A DNA stretch of 64,000 bases from Chionoecetes opilio (Eukaryota > Arthropoda > Malacostraca > Decapoda > Majidae): positions 64,270 through 128,269 of the forward strand of contig JACEEZ010020921.1 of NCBI GenBank assembly GCA_016584305.1. The letters are read 5' to 3'. Shown here in pieces: positions 51,638 through 64,000 of the stretch (within the stretch, counting starts at the first letter, position 1; each line of letters starts with the position of its first letter). A program made the translations under genes and the position numbers. The notes beneath the pieces were generated by a model. The model had not been told where the DNA came from. It did not search any database and saw only the letters and a program-made list of their open reading frames with translations.

Positions 51638-52539
51638 CCCCCTTAAAAGTGGTTTCCCGTTCGTAAATTTAATTACAAAAAATTGTCCGCGGTCCAAAAC
51701 GGGTTTCCCTGTATTCCTGGGCATGTCCCCCGGGCCCCAGGTGGGACATACCCCAGTGTATGTTTACTTTAGGACACGACATCACGGTTTGACCGCACAC
51801 CCCCGTCAGTCCCCTGCCCCCCCTTCCCTGGACAGGGGAAAATCCAGATATTGAACACTTTCTGCTTTCCCCCCCCGCCCGGTGGCAGCTTCCAGCGGGG
51901 CGTAGTTTACATTTGGGCACACAACACTCACGGTTCACCGCACACCCCGTAGTCCCACCCCCACTCCCATGGGGCAGGAACGTTTTGAGACATTGAACCT
52001 TTTGCTGCCTCCCCAGGTGGCAGCTCTCAGTGGCGTATTTTTTACATTTTGGGGACACGACACTCACAGTTTACCTGCACAGCCTCCCTTTTCCCCTGAC
52101 CCCCCCCCCTGGGGCGGAAGTCTCTTTTGGGCATTTTAAACTTTTTTGCCTCCCGCCCGGGGGCAGCCATGCTCACTTTTTCAGCGGTGATTGGTTTTCA
52201 TTTGGGCCACAACACTAGGTCACTGCACACCCCCTTGTCCCCCCAACCCCCACGCCCCGGGCAGAAGTCCTTGGATATGAACACTTTCCCGCTGCCCCCC
52301 GCCAGGTGGCAGATGCTCAGCGGACGTACAGGTCCGGCGGGGTAGTTGATATTGGCAGTTGCCGGACAGTAAATACTAGAGTAGGATAAGCGTCCGGGGG
52401 TGGTAATGGCATCGGACTTTTTTTTTTTTTTTTTTTTTTCTGTTAAAAGGATAATTCCTGGACTGTTGCGATTCCCGGACTTTTGCGGTTCACGGACCAG
52501 TGCTCCTCCCTATTAGTCCGGGAAAACGAGGTTTGTGTG
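51524..52539 (-). mobile_element. Family B TA-flanked element, copy 3
   Basis: Reverse orientation: right end AAAACGAGGTTTGTGTG then TA; the left end is degraded near 51524. Poly-T at 51597-51637. At least four decayed 153-bp units (TTTACATTTGGGCACAC words). Inserted in the second copy of the unclassified repeat. Confidence 0.75.
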
Positions 52540-53184
52540 TATGTACAAATTCTTCTCATTATAATCGGAGAAGCACAGTGAAAGGTGTTATTAACGGGAG
52601 GGTCTGGAGTGAACTTATATATACAAGCACCTATATATTTAATTAATAAGAGAAATTGTTCTCTCGAGGGTTAGGAGTGTACTGATTCTCAGTGGGCGGC
52701 AGGGCATCGGCCGCCTGGTGCCTACCTATACGTGTCAAATCGTCGGTGGCGACAGGCACCGCTACCAATACCTTGCCACGTATACACGCAGTATAGGAGC
52801 AATATAATAACGACGACCAGTAGCCAGTCGCTCCAATCAAGGTGCTAATTATATAAGGTGCAAATGCTTAATACTAATGGGAATGTTCAATTATCCTATC
52901 CTAGTACAGGGAGGTCCCGTTATACGAGCATTCGATATACGAGAATCCGATGATACAAAATGTGTAAATTAGGGTCTATTTACAATATACGAGATCGAAA
53001 ATCCAATGCTACGACATTCAAACTGGGGTGAGTAAAATTACCAAGTTATTTACTAAAGTAAATTACAAGTTATTTACTAAAATTATAAAGTCATTTACTG
53101 ACTATATGATTTTACCTAAGGTTGTACGATAATATATATATCAATCTGAAAATATGATAATTCTGGTGGCTCGGTACGACAATG

Positions 53185-54370
53185 GATTCACCAAGGGTAG
53201 GTCATGTCTCACCAATTTATTGAGTTTTTATAGGAAAGTTTATGAGATGGCAGATAATGATAAGGATTATGATATAATATATCTGGACTTTAGTAAGGCA
53301 TTTGACAAAGTACCACACGAGCGACTCTTAAATAAGGTTAGGGCTCATGGAATAGATGGGAAGGTTCTTCATTGGATCAGAGCTTGGCTAAGTAATAGGC
53401 AACAAAGGATTACAATTAATGGTTCTAAATCTGAATGGGGACTGGTGACCAGTGGAGTTCCACAAGGGTCTGTTTTGGGTCCATTACTATTTTTTATTTA
53501 CATCAACGACTTGGATAGTGGGATTAGCAGTGATATCAGCAAGTTTGTTGATGATACTAAGTTAGGTAGGATTATTGGATCACAGTCTGATGTAAACATA
53601 TTGCAGGGAGACTTAGATAAACTTAACGAGTGGGCAGTCAGATGGCAGATGGAATTTAATATTGATAAATGCAGCATTATGAATGTTGGTAGAAAAGACC
53701 CTGGTAATAGATACACCATAAGCAATGTATCGCTGAAAAGATCAGAAGGTGAAAAAGATCTTGGAGTGAGGGTGAGCCCAGACCTCCGACCTAGGAAACA
53801 ATGTATTGAGGCCAGAAATAGAGCTAATAGAGTATTAGGATTCATTACCAGAAGTGTTATAAGTAGAAGTGCGGAAGTTATTCTAAAGCTTTATCTGGCT
53901 CTAGTCAGGCCTCACCTAGACTATGCAGTTCAGTTTTGGTCTCCATATTACAGGATGGATATAGCCTTGTTAGAAACAGTGCAGAGAAGGATGACCAAAA
54001 TGATACAAGGGATGCATAACTTTAGTTATGAGAGGAGATTGAAGTTATTAAAATTACACTCACTCGAGAGACGAGTAAGAGAGAGTAAGGGGCGATCTGA
54101 TAGAAGTTTTAAAGTGGATAAAGGGCTTTAATAAAGGAGAGGTAGGAAAAGTTCTTATGGCTTTTAACCAGGGTAGAACAAGAAGTAACGGATTCAAGCT
54201 GGAAAAGCGTAGATTTAGAAAGGAAATAGGGAAAAACTGGTTCACAAATAGGGTGGTGAATGAATGGAATGGTCTCAGTAGACAGGTAGTTAGTGCTGAG
54301 TCATTGGGGAGCTTTAAAGAGGAGAGCTGGATAGGTTCATGGATGGGGATGAAAGGTGGATGTAGGTAGT
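53185..54370 (+). pseudogene. Reverse transcriptase of the CR1-like LINE
   Basis: Begins in the middle of RT with GFTKGRSCLTNLLSFY, then DFSKAFDKVPHERLL, SGVPQGSVLGPLLFFIYIND and the active-site block SKFVDDTKLG, where A of the usual FADD is V. The C-terminal part continues ARNRANRVLGFITRSV, LYLALVRPHLDYAVQFW and, after a frameshift near 54090, FTNRVVNEWNGLS. About 325 codons are open in the first frame. Confidence 0.88.
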
Positions 54371-54442
54371 GTTAGGTGACAGGAACTACCACGTGTAGGC
54401 CTCGCGGCCTCTTGTAGCTTCCTTATTTTCTTATGTTCTTGT
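53185..54442 (+). mobile_element. CR1-like LINE, 5'-truncated, with target duplication
   Basis: Flanked by GACAATG at 53178-53184 and 54443-54449; the uninterrupted site (ACGACAATGTGGCCTAC) is present at 14.4 kb. No poly-A; ends at TTATGTTCTTGT, the same terminus as the fragment at 9998. Confidence 0.88.
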
Positions 54443-55259
54443 GACAATGTGGCCTACAAAAATTCACATCCCTGTTGGCAACACTGCAGGCGGACAACAA
54501 CAACACGCGCTTGCCAACCTATCTCGAGCCTTGTTTTAGCGTGAAAATACGTCAATGTACGACGAAGTCATAGACGAGGTGAATGAGAGGTGCAGGAAGA
54601 TGTGCCGCGTGTGTGTGGGTGTGTGGGGAGGGTGAGGAGGATGTGAGAGGTGGAAATAGCCAGCTCTCATGTGTCTCAGTTGGGGAAAACGTGAGGAAAA
54701 GTGAACGATGGACTGAACGATGTACAATGATTCAGATGCGCAGAGACGAGTTTGTGGGCAGTGGAAGAGGTCTGCGCACCCCTCCCTTGTCCCTTACCTA
54801 CCGTACCCTCTCAAGTCTAGTGTATCACGCGGCGTCCCCAAGAGTACATACAACGTCTTTGTTGCTTGTATGTATTGTGCCTTGTGAGTCAATTTTAGTG
54901 ATTTGCTGGTTTACTTAATGTGCTTATTGTGACTTATTTGTGCTCTGTCCTACTGTGCTGTCACACTCTTAAATCATTGTGTTTTGTGTGGTGGTGCGGT
55001 GGTGTGGTATATAGAGCCCTATATTTGAGAGTTTGAGATTTGTTGTGTTGCTATGGTCTTTTTTTACTTGAAAAACATTCTTTTTTTTCTTTTTTTTTTT
55101 CTTATAATTGGGGGGGTCCGGGAAACCCCAACCTATATTTTACCATTAGTTATGTGTTTCTTTATACGAATTTCGCTTACGGTATCCCAGGTGGAACCAA
55201 ACTGCTCGATCTTCGGGACCTCCCTGTACTTATCATTTATTTAAATTCCCTTTAATTAA

Positions 55260-55474
55260 TACCCATTACCTTTATAAATATATATAATAAAATATATATT
55301 ATATATATTATATAATATTATATTATATTATATATATATATATAAAAATTATATATATAATATTGCTAATATATTATTATATATAATAAAAATAATAAAA
55401 ATTTAATATATATAATATATTATAAAATATATTATGATATTATATATAATATATTATATATATATATATAAAAA
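55260..55474. repeat. TA/AAT-rich low-complexity tract
   Basis: ATATAATATT-type sequence between family A and family E elements. Confidence 0.9.
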
Positions 55475-55557
55475 CAGTAAAACCCTTATAACCGGCACGA
55501 TAGGGGCTCTGGCCCCGAGTTATTCATGTGCCAGTTATGCAATGTTCCCCTTTGAAT

Positions 55558-55600
<43 letters not shown>

Positions 55601-56866
55601 AAATACAGTACTGTAAAAACTTTAAAAACACACTTACCAGTGAACGGATAGAATGTGCTGGTTTTAAATTTTCAAACTCAGTACAATAGCACGCATGGAC
55701 CACCTGCATCCATCCTTGCCAGCATTTCCCCTTTTTCCTGCGGGTCGGCTCTTCAATTTCTTTCCCTTCCGCTGGAGACACCCTTGGGTGATGGAGCTGA
55801 CTCTAAATATACGACTGTTGATGTAATCCCAAAACACGAAAAATAGGTGGAAAAGAAGCAAAAGGTCGGGAACCAGCGTGAGGTTTAGCCGTGTTTTTGT
55901 CGTCCAAGCCCGTCTTTGGGTTTCAAACCCAATCCAATAAAACTTGTGAAAGGTGTTTTACTCTTTGTGATATTGTTTTTAATGTTTTGCATTGATTATT
56001 TTTTCGGGTCCTACCAACTTGTTGTTTTTGAAGCGAAACCAAACCTTTTTTAATTTGAAAAAAAAACGGAATTTGTATCCAAGACGGTGCTTGGGGCGAC
56101 ATAAACACGGCTCAGCACTGACAGCCTACCGCGGGTTTCCCGACCTTTGCTTTACTTTGCCACCTATTTTACGTGTTTTTTGGGATTACATAAAACAGTA
56201 CTGTATTTCAAGATGTCGCTCCATCACGCAAGGGTGTCTCCACAGAAGGGGAAAAATTGAAGAGCCGACCTGCAGGAAAAGGTCAAAAGGGGCAAAAAAT
56301 CGACTTTTGGAGGGGGAATGCCGAGTGTAGCAAGAGATGCATTATAAAAACAAATGCCGAGATACTTATTTTTTGCCGACTTTCTGTTTACTGCCACAAA
56401 GAGGGTTTTGAGGGGATGATATGCCCAAATAAAAGAGATGCAGTTTAGGGGAGGGGGTAGCAAAGTGGGTTTGCGTCACCGATGGGGTTCTTGAAAACCC
56501 GAGTTCGATCTCGGTGGGCCGAAAATCCACTTGAAATCTTTTTTCACCGTCGAGTGGCCTAAGAACCCCATGCCCGTCCTTAAATCTACCTTTGACTGCG
56601 AGTGCATGGGAGACACAAGGGGGCAGCATGAGCCCCTAATTCGCGTCACTATAAAAATCCTGCCTGTGCCACCCCGGCGAGGGCCAAACCCCCAGCCTCG
56701 AGTGAGCCTTTGGCCAACCATCCCACCCCCGGGCTCACTGCCTACATGCGCTATAGGCAAGAGATAAAAAAAAGAAAGGGGAAAAAAAAAAAAAAAAAAA
56801 TCGCCCCTTTCCGGTTATATCAAATTTCCCAAATTTAAAACGGTGCCGAGTTATAAGGGTTTTTCG
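55475..56866. mobile_element. Family E TA-flanked element containing a SINE
   Basis: Ends CAGTAAAACCCTTATAACCG and GAGTTATAAGGGTTTTTCG then TA. Poly-A at 55561-55598. SINE S1 copy 3 lies at 56449-56759. An internal inverted pair, CCTGCGGGTCGGCTCTTCAA near 55738 and its complement-like GAAGAGCCGACCTGCAGG near 56260, forms a large fold. Confidence 0.65.
56449..56759 (+). mobile_element. tRNA-derived SINE, family S1, copy 3
   Basis: A box GGTAGCAAAGTGGGTTTGC, B box GAGTTCGATCTCG at normal tRNA spacing, body through AGTGGCCTAAGAACCCCATG, and the CACTGCCTAC tail. The best-spaced head of the three copies, but it carries several indels. Confidence 0.75.
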
Positions 56867-56911
56867 TATATATATATATATAATATATTTTATTAATATA
56901 TATAATATATC

Positions 56912-57604
<693 letters not shown>

Positions 57605-57915
57605 TTACGCTCCCCCTTTGATGAGCGGACAATACCTCCCTCACAAGGGGGTGGGAACAAAACCACCACTCAACCAATTGAGAGGGTGGTTGGTGCATAA
57701 TTTCCACAATATGTATATAGTATATATATATAATTTTTTTTCTTTTTTCTTTTTTAAGTAGTTTGCAAAACAAACTTGATAGCACAAAGTCAAAGTGAAA
57801 GTTGATATTCAAAAGAATGCGATAAACCCACTATAGTATACAATATACCGTACCGCCTCTTACACCATAATTTTTTTTAGTATAAATTGAAACTTCTATT
57901 AATAAAATATCTTAA

Positions 57916-58832
57916 AGTAATCGTCCAGACCATTTCATCATTCCTGATTTAATGCAGTCAAAATATAGCCATGATCGAGTATATCAACAATATGTTGTCA
58001 CATTTTGCATCCAGTCACCCGTTTTTAAATGATCCGCATTCAAAATCTGTAAATTCCCCGTGCTCTCAAAACACAACTGTTGATCAGCAGACGACGCACC
58101 ATGGGTCGGCCACGTCACAATAGTGAGCCTCCCAACCCTACCTGATACAGATGTGCGGAGACTCTGAGAAAAATGTAGTACTTGGGGAATTTTGGGTGTT
58201 TCTGATATTTTTTTTGTGCAATGTGGCATGTACTTGCATCCTGTGTGGGTGCAGCGTGGGGGCTGTGCCTTTACCGAGAGCTTAGCACCCATTTGCAAAC
58301 TGTGGGGCAACGATATATGTGTGCAGATTTGTGCAGCGGCGGGAAAGCGGCGGGGAGCGGCGGGTATTAGCAAGGCCACCGAGATGAGAGGGCTGCAGTA
58401 CCCTGGCTACTACCAGCCGCTCCCCGTCGCTCCAAAGGTCTGCACACATATATCGTCGCCGTGTGGGTTGTGAATGGGTGCTAAGCTCTCGGGAAAGGCA
58501 CGGCTTTCTTGCTGTGCCCATGCAGGATGCAAGTATGTGCCGTGTCGCACAAAAAATATACCTGAAGCACACGGGATTCTTAGGGTGCTGTATTTTTCTC
58601 TGAGTCTCCGTGTGTCTGTGTCGGGCGGGGCTGGGAGGCTTACCTCTTGTGACGTCACCAGCAAGTTTCGCGCCACGGCTGGAATGTGGCTGTTGTTTTT
58701 CCCGCGCTTTCTACAAAAGTCTATGTTTTTAGGGAAATAAGGCGTGAAAATGAATAATTTTTTGTGGATTAGGTATTTTGAATGAACATTCAACATAATT
58801 ATGCAAAGAAAAAATGGGTCTGGACGATTACT
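57916..58832. mobile_element. Family P (piggyBac-like) element, copy 3
   Basis: TTAA at 57912-57915 and 58833-58836 with AGTAATCGTCCAGACC TIRs. At 917 bp it is the shortest copy. The centre (58200-58580) is an imperfect inverted repeat built on GCAATGTGGCATGTACTTGC and its complement, so this copy could fold on itself. Confidence 0.88.
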
Positions 58833-59072
58833 TTAATGAAATCTCAACCATACAATGTTGAGACTAGATATTTTTTGTTATATGTGAGGTCGTTTTAACA
58901 CTTATTACTTCATTAGATCACATAAGTAGTCACTTATTTGGCATCCTACTTGTTAACTAATCAGCAGAGGGATTGCGTTGAAGCAGTCACTGTTTGCTCC
59001 CTATTCCTCCTTCCTCTGTAACTTGTGTTTCTTCCTGGTGTCCCTCGCTCTTCTCCCCTCACCACTGGGCTC

Positions 59073-59643
59073 CACTGACAGACACCTCAGACACTAACAG
59101 ACACTGACAGACACTAACAGATACCTCACAGACATTGACAGACACCTCACAGACATTGACAGACACCTCAACTGACAGACACTGACAGACACCTCAGACA
59201 CTGACAGACACCTCACAGACATTGACAGACACCTCACAGACACTGACAGACACCTCACAGACATTGACAGACACCTCACAGACATTGACAGACACCTCAC
59301 AGACGTTGACAGACACTGACAGACACCTCACAGACACTGACAGACACCTCACAGACACCTCAGACACTGACAGACACCTCAGACACTGACAGACATCGAC
59401 AGATACCTCACAGACATTGACAGACACCTCAGACACTGACAGACACTGACAGACACCTCACAGAAATTGACAGACACCTCACAGACATTGACAGACACCT
59501 CACAGACACCGACAGACACCTCAGACACTGACAGATACAGACACCTCAACAGACATTGACAGACACCTCACAGACATTGACAACACTCAGACAACTGAAC
59601 AGACACTGACAGACACTCACAGACACACAGACACTGACAGACA
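59073..59643. repeat. 21-bp satellite CAGACATTGACAGACACCTCA, block 1
   Basis: Tandem units of 21 bp with 9-12-bp partial units. The length is a multiple of three, so minus-strand frames read EVSVNVC repeats; these are artefacts. It adjoins the left end of the long inverted repeat. Confidence 0.97.
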
Positions 59644-59819
59644 CTGATGTCAGTCAGTTATCACTTCTAACATATATAATAACTTGCATAACTATTACTA
59701 TTGAATTACAACTATTTATCAAACAAGTGTCACACGTATTATAACTTCCATACAGGATATTTGCATGTACTTAACATCAAAAGAAACTGTATATTTTTAG
59801 GAACATTTTAAACATCTTA

Positions 59820-59938
59820 ATTAATATATTATTATTATATATAATTATATATATATTAATTAATATATATATATATATATATATATTATAGTAATATATT
59901 ATATATATATATGTATGTATATATATTATATATATCTC
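59820..59938. repeat. (TA)n-rich tract in the left arm
   Basis: Low-complexity TA; the matching place in the right arm is 62640-62690. Confidence 0.9.
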
Positions 59939-60277
59939 TCCTGCTATGTTTCACCGTGAGACCCATGAACACCTTGCATTCTCTTAGCTCGAACCAAGTA
60001 GGTCACAGTACAAATGTATAGCTATCAGCAGTATGTTAGGTTCAACGAACTTCGTAACATAGGAGAGAAGGCATCAGAAGCCAGCTGAGGAGGGTAGAAC
60101 ATCTCTGATCTTCATGCTACCAGGACGCTCACTCACGCACTCCTCCGAGACACCCTAGCTGTGTTGTACTGGTTGTAATCTCTACGCTCCTTAATGGACT
60201 TATAAATAAAATGTGTACAAACCTGGCAGTACCATTTTAACTCAGCCCAAATAAGTCTCTATAAATATACCGACTTA

Positions 60278-61105
60278 TACTGACAGACACCTCACAGACA
60301 TTGACAGACACCTCACAGACATTGACAGACACCTCACAGACATTGACAGACACCTCACAAACATTGACAGACACCTCACAGACACTTACAGACACCTCAC
60401 ATACACTGACAGACACCTCACAGACATTGACAGACACCTCACAAACATTGACAGACACCTCACAGACACTGACAGACACCTCAGACACTCACAGACACTG
60501 ACAAACACCTCACAGACACTGACAGACACCTCACAGACACTGACAGACACCTCACAGACACTTGACAAACCTCACATACACTAACAGACACCTCACTAAG
60601 ACACTGACAGACACCTCACAGACATTGACAACACCTCAGACACTGACAGATACCTCACAGACACCTCACAGACACTGACAGACACCTCACAGACACTGAC
60701 AGACACCTCACAGACACTCACAGACACTGACAGACACCTCACAGACACTGACAGACACCTCACAGACACTGACAGACACCTCACATACACTGACAAACAC
60801 CTCACAGACACTGACAAACACCTCACAAACACTGACAGACACCTCAGACACTGACAGACACTGACAGACCCCACAGACACCTCACAGAAATTGACAGACC
60901 CCTCACAGACACTGACAGACACTGACAGACACCTCACAGACATTGACAGACACCTCACATACATTGACAGACACCTCAGACACTGACAGATACCTCACAG
61001 ACATTGACAAGACACCTCACAGACATTGACAGACACCTCACAGACATTGACAGACACCTCACAGACATTGACAGACACCTACAGACATGACAGCCCTTCC
61101 AGATT
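60278..61105. repeat. 21-bp satellite CAGACATTGACAGACACCTCA, block 2
   Basis: The same unit as block 1, about 39 copies, immediately inside the left arm of the inverted repeat. Confidence 0.97.
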
Positions 61106-62314
61106 GACAGATGTATATTTGATGTAGCGATGTGTTAACAGCGTCTCCTGTTCTCGGCCTACTACGGCATGGCTGAGCGGGTCTTTTGTGCTGAGTGTGC
61201 ACTCAAGAGTATAGTTCCCTATGACTATGCAATTGCTACACACAACTACGATGCAATTACTATGGTCGCAATTGACTTACAATCCTTGGGTATGGTTTGT
61301 ATTACTACTAAGTTACCATTACTATACTAAGCCTTTTGCTATACTGCAGGTTTTCTTTCAAATACAGTTTATCTGATAGTTGAGTGCCGCATGCTCGTTC
61401 CACGTGTCCTGCAACGTCGCCCACATGTGCTCACTGTGGTGGTTCCCACAACGTCTTTCTACAGGGGTTTCCCCTGTAGGGTGGTGGCGGTAGTCAGTTT
61501 TCTGGTGAGGTCGCAGGGTGGTGGTGAGCTGAGTCAGCTCAGGGCGTGTTGATGGGTGGGGGCTGGGTGTTGTGTTACCGTGTAGTGGGAGGGTATCGGT
61601 GTTGCGCTGAGCCATGACGAGATGCTGGGGGTGGTGTTGTGCCAAATTGTGAAGAGTCAGCTCAGGGCGTGATGGGTGGGGGATGAAGCTCTTGATCTCT
61701 GTTGCGTCTTGGTGTTTCGTCTCGGTGTTGCGTCGTACCGGAGTGGATGATATGGAGAGATGGAGAGCTGAGACGTTGTTGTCTGGCAGCGCGGTTTTGG
61801 TAGTAGTGGAGTGTAAGCGACCTTGTGTGGAAAGAATGCGTTGACGCTGCAGGTTAGTAGAAGTAATGTCTCTTCTCTTGTAGAAGGACTTTTGATATAA
61901 GTCTTACTTATAGACTTGTAGCAATTGTAGACGTGATCAATGTCACCTTGTAGTTGCTTGCTGGTTCTGTATGCTGTAAAAGTACGTAGGGTGCTTGGTT
62001 GATGGTTGTGGTTGTGGTATTGGTTGTCAACTGGCTGGTTGTGGTTGATAGAAACGCTGAAGAACGTTGCAGTACTGTGGTTGTACGTTGTTGTACTTTG
62101 TAGTATGTGGTAGAGTTATGTTGAACGACTACCTTCGTATAGCTTATGCGGGAGTGCTTGTTGTAGATCGGCGTATAAACTTGGTAGAACGTGGGAGAGC
62201 TGTGTAATGCTCGGAGTTTGTTAACTCTTGTAGAGGTTTGTAGATATGCTTGTAGAAATGCGTAGGGTATCTTATTCACGCCGCTTATGCCACCATTTAA
62301 AAGTCTGTAAAATT
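61106..62314. other. Unassigned centre of the inverted-repeat structure
   Basis: GT-rich on the plus strand with repeated TTGTAGAA and GGTTGTGGTTG words. A 68-bp piece at 61150-61225 (GGCCTACTACGG, ACTCAAGAGTATAGTTCCCT) is a reverse-complement match to 44450-44510. A 123-codon minus-strand frame (61908-62279) is threonine-rich and repeat-derived; I do not regard it as a gene. Confidence 0.45.
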
Positions 62315-62811
62315 GTAAAGACTTTCTTGGGCTAAGTTAAAATAGTACTTCCAGTTTGTACACTTTTATTTGTGAGTCCAATAAGGAACTTAGATTATTA
62401 CAACCAGATATGTAGTGAACCAGCCAGTGAGTCTCGGTGGAGCGTGTGAGATGCGCGTCCTGGTAGTGCCGTGATCCGAGATGTTCTCTTCCTTCCCCGG
62501 CTTCTGACCGCTGCTCTCTTGTGTTACTAGGTGTCGTCGACATTTATAAAAGGCTGATACATATACATTTGGGCTGTGACCTACTTGCTCGAGCTAACAA
62601 AGTGCAAGCTTGGTTCTCACGATGAACCAGGAAGATATACATATAATTATAATTATATACATTAAATATATATATATATATAATTATATGTTTATGAAGT
62701 TTCTAAAAATGTACTGGTTCTTTTGATGTTAAGTACATGAAAATATCCTGTATGGAAGTTATAATATTTGTTACATTTGTGTAGGAAGTATAATAAGTAT
62801 TCCTCGTTTTC

Positions 62812-63323
62812 CACAACCCTCGTTTTCCCGGACCTCCATTTCCCGGATATCGGATTTGGCCGACAAAATCTGAGGTCCGGGGATATGTCAAAGTCCCGGA
62901 CAAATGCCTGGTCCAGTCCGTAAATTGACAAAGTTGTCTCCCGCCTCCCGCCTCCCGCCTCCCGCCTCCCGCCAGGTGGCAGCATGCTCAGCGGTTGTAT
63001 TGTTTACATTTGGGCACACGACACTCACGGTTCACCTGTACCGCCTCCGTCAGTCCCCTGACCCCCACTGCCCCTGGTGCAGGAACGTCTCTTGAGACAA
63101 AATGAACACTTTCTGCTGCCTCCCGCCAGGTGGCAGCATGCTCAGCTGATGTAAAAGTCCGCGGCTGGGTAGTTGATATTGGCGGTTGCCGGACAGTAAA
63201 TACTAGCGTAGGATAAACGTCCGGGAGTGGGTAATGGCCTCGGACTGTTGCGATTCCCGGACTTTTGCGGTTCCCGGACCAGTGGTCCCCCCCCTATTAG
63301 TCCGGGAAAATGAGGGTTGTGTG
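62812..63323 (-). mobile_element. Family B TA-flanked element, copy 4, in the right arm
   Basis: Right end GTCCGGGAAAATGAGGGTTG then TGTGTA; left end CACAACCCTCGTTTTCCCGG. Two 153-bp-type units with CCTCCCGC repeated five times at the junction (62938-62972). It is absent from the left arm, so it inserted after the inverted repeat formed. Confidence 0.82.
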
Positions 63324-63390
63324 TAGTTATAATTCAATTGTAATAGTAATGTAAGTTATTATATATGTTAGAAGTGATTACTGACTGACA

Positions 63391-64000
63391 TGTCTACCGC
63401 TTCAAATCAGAAGTGGCATCCATCAGATTTAAGAAGGGCTTCACTCTGAGGGAAGCCCGCCAAGAAGCTCGCCGCCAAGGCCTCTCATCCCCGTCTCCCA
63501 ACTTCTTTCCAATCCCACTTTTCTGGATCCCCCTACCACAACCTCACCTACCCTGTGGAAATTATCCACTAAAACTGCTCTCTAATTATGAGAATGGTAT
63601 TAATTTGAATGGTGGAATTTGGATACGAATAAAAATTCCACCTATGTATATATTATTATAGATTTGGGTATAAATTAAGATGTATTTAGATATAGTAATA
63701 TAATTTTGGTGGTATTCACCTATAATACTACAATTAATCAAAGGATTAACATAATATAAGAATTGTGAGGAAACTTCCACGTATAGGAGTAAATTATTGG
63801 AACGCGCTCCACGTGTAAGCTCCAGCTGTCTTGAAAAGGATTTTCAGTCAAGACATCAGTCACACGTTATCACCTACACTATGAAGTTGTAGTCAGTCTT
63901 TGATTTTACACTAGGGGAGTCAAACTCATCTAATGGTAACTGTACCGATCATCGTTAAAGCTGGCAAAGTGGTTAAAACATCACAAGATCGAGCGCGCAA
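63391..64000. other. Window end, nothing recognised
   Basis: AT-rich sequence with a short GC-rich stretch at 63440-63500. No gene, TIR or tandem repeat could be supported. Confidence 0.4.

Larger units (their letters stand above)
52907..55226 (+). mobile_element. Family A element, long form, containing a CR1-like LINE
   Basis: TA-flanked; starts CAGGGAGGTCCCGTTATACG, ends CTTCGGGACCTCCCTG. Same subfamily as the copy at 14.2 kb (shared GCGCAGAGACGAGTTTGTGG). The LINE occupies 53185-54442. Confidence 0.9.
59648..63390. mobile_element. Long inverted-repeat structure (foldback-like)
   Basis: Left arm 59648-60262 and right arm about 62315-63390 are reverse complements, for example TCACTTCTAACATATATAAT against its complement near 63355. 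Outer ends are TGTCAGTCAGT and ACTGACTGACA. The right arm is lengthened by family B copy 4. Between the arms lie satellite block 2 and about 1.2 kb of unrecognised DNA. No target duplication identified. Confidence 0.75.

Noticed and set aside
59194..60964. Repeated EVSVNVC frames on the minus strand
   Set aside because: Translation of the 21-bp satellite; frames arise because the unit is a multiple of three.
61908..62279. 123-codon Thr-rich minus-strand frame
   Set aside because: Driven by repeated TTGTAG/GTTGTGG words; no recognisable domain.
63440..63485. Histone H1-like tail (KPAKKLAAKAS in one frame)
   Set aside because: Only about 12 codons, no start, frame closes on both sides; a chance GC-rich match.

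Overview
The window looks like intergenic and repeat-rich nuclear DNA from an arthropod, most likely a decapod crustacean such as a crab. That placement is inference. It rests on very dense microsatellites, nested DNA transposons of many families, non-LTR retroelements with arthropod-type reverse transcriptases, a Ty3/gypsy element, C2H2 zinc-finger genes with splice-site-like junctions, TTAGG-like telomeric words and the absence of any prokaryotic gene organisation. Almost everything recognisable is mobile or tandemly repeated. The only convincing host genes are two C2H2 zinc-finger paralogues, one destroyed by insertions (3.0-11.7 kb) and one nearly intact (36.7-37.8 kb).

Layout. 0-2.8 kb: the tail of a TA-flanked element (family A), then a foldback element split by a TTAA-flanked piggyBac-like element (family P). 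3.0-11.7 kb: the broken zinc-finger gene, split inside a finger by hAT-1, which carries family D and a Tc1-type element. Its 3' UTR is split by a Jockey/I-like LINE that itself holds a fragment of another LINE. 12.1-12.75 kb: a 25-bp minisatellite. 13.2-14.0 kb: a second hAT with an exact 8-bp duplication. 14.1-16.7 kb: families A and B around a LINE remnant.

18.1-34.9 kb: one Ty3/gypsy-type element on the minus strand (gag, protease, RT, RNase H, integrase and an env-like frame). It is broken up by families B, C and A, two small hATs, a LINE that itself holds A and a Helitron, a tRNA-derived SINE, and a 3.4-kb transposon (X1) of a kind I cannot assign to a named superfamily. 35.1-36.1 kb: another LINE fragment, followed by the intact zinc-finger gene.

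38-44.5 kb: microsatellites, SINEs, family C and an indel-rich stretch with little recognisable content. 44.6-49.3 kb: a second P element containing X2, the second copy of the unclassified transposon. 49.5-57.7 kb: repeats inserted into one another (A three times, B, E, a CR1-like LINE, a SINE). 57.9-58.8 kb: a third P element. 59.1-63.4 kb: a long inverted-repeat structure with blocks of a 21-bp satellite. 63.4-64 kb: nothing recognised.

The main result is relational. Because elements sit inside one another and many keep exact target-site duplications, the order of insertion can be read directly. The most novel component is transposon X: two copies of about 2.65 kb excluding inserts, TIRs beginning TAGGG, an exact 8-bp duplication at one copy, and a two-part protein with FDTT, CRHH and ARWM motifs. 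Segments near 40.7-44.2, 50.1-52.4 and 55.1-57.2 kb carry so many homopolymer-type indels that consensus quality there is doubtful. Family letters (A-E, P, X) are labels used only here.
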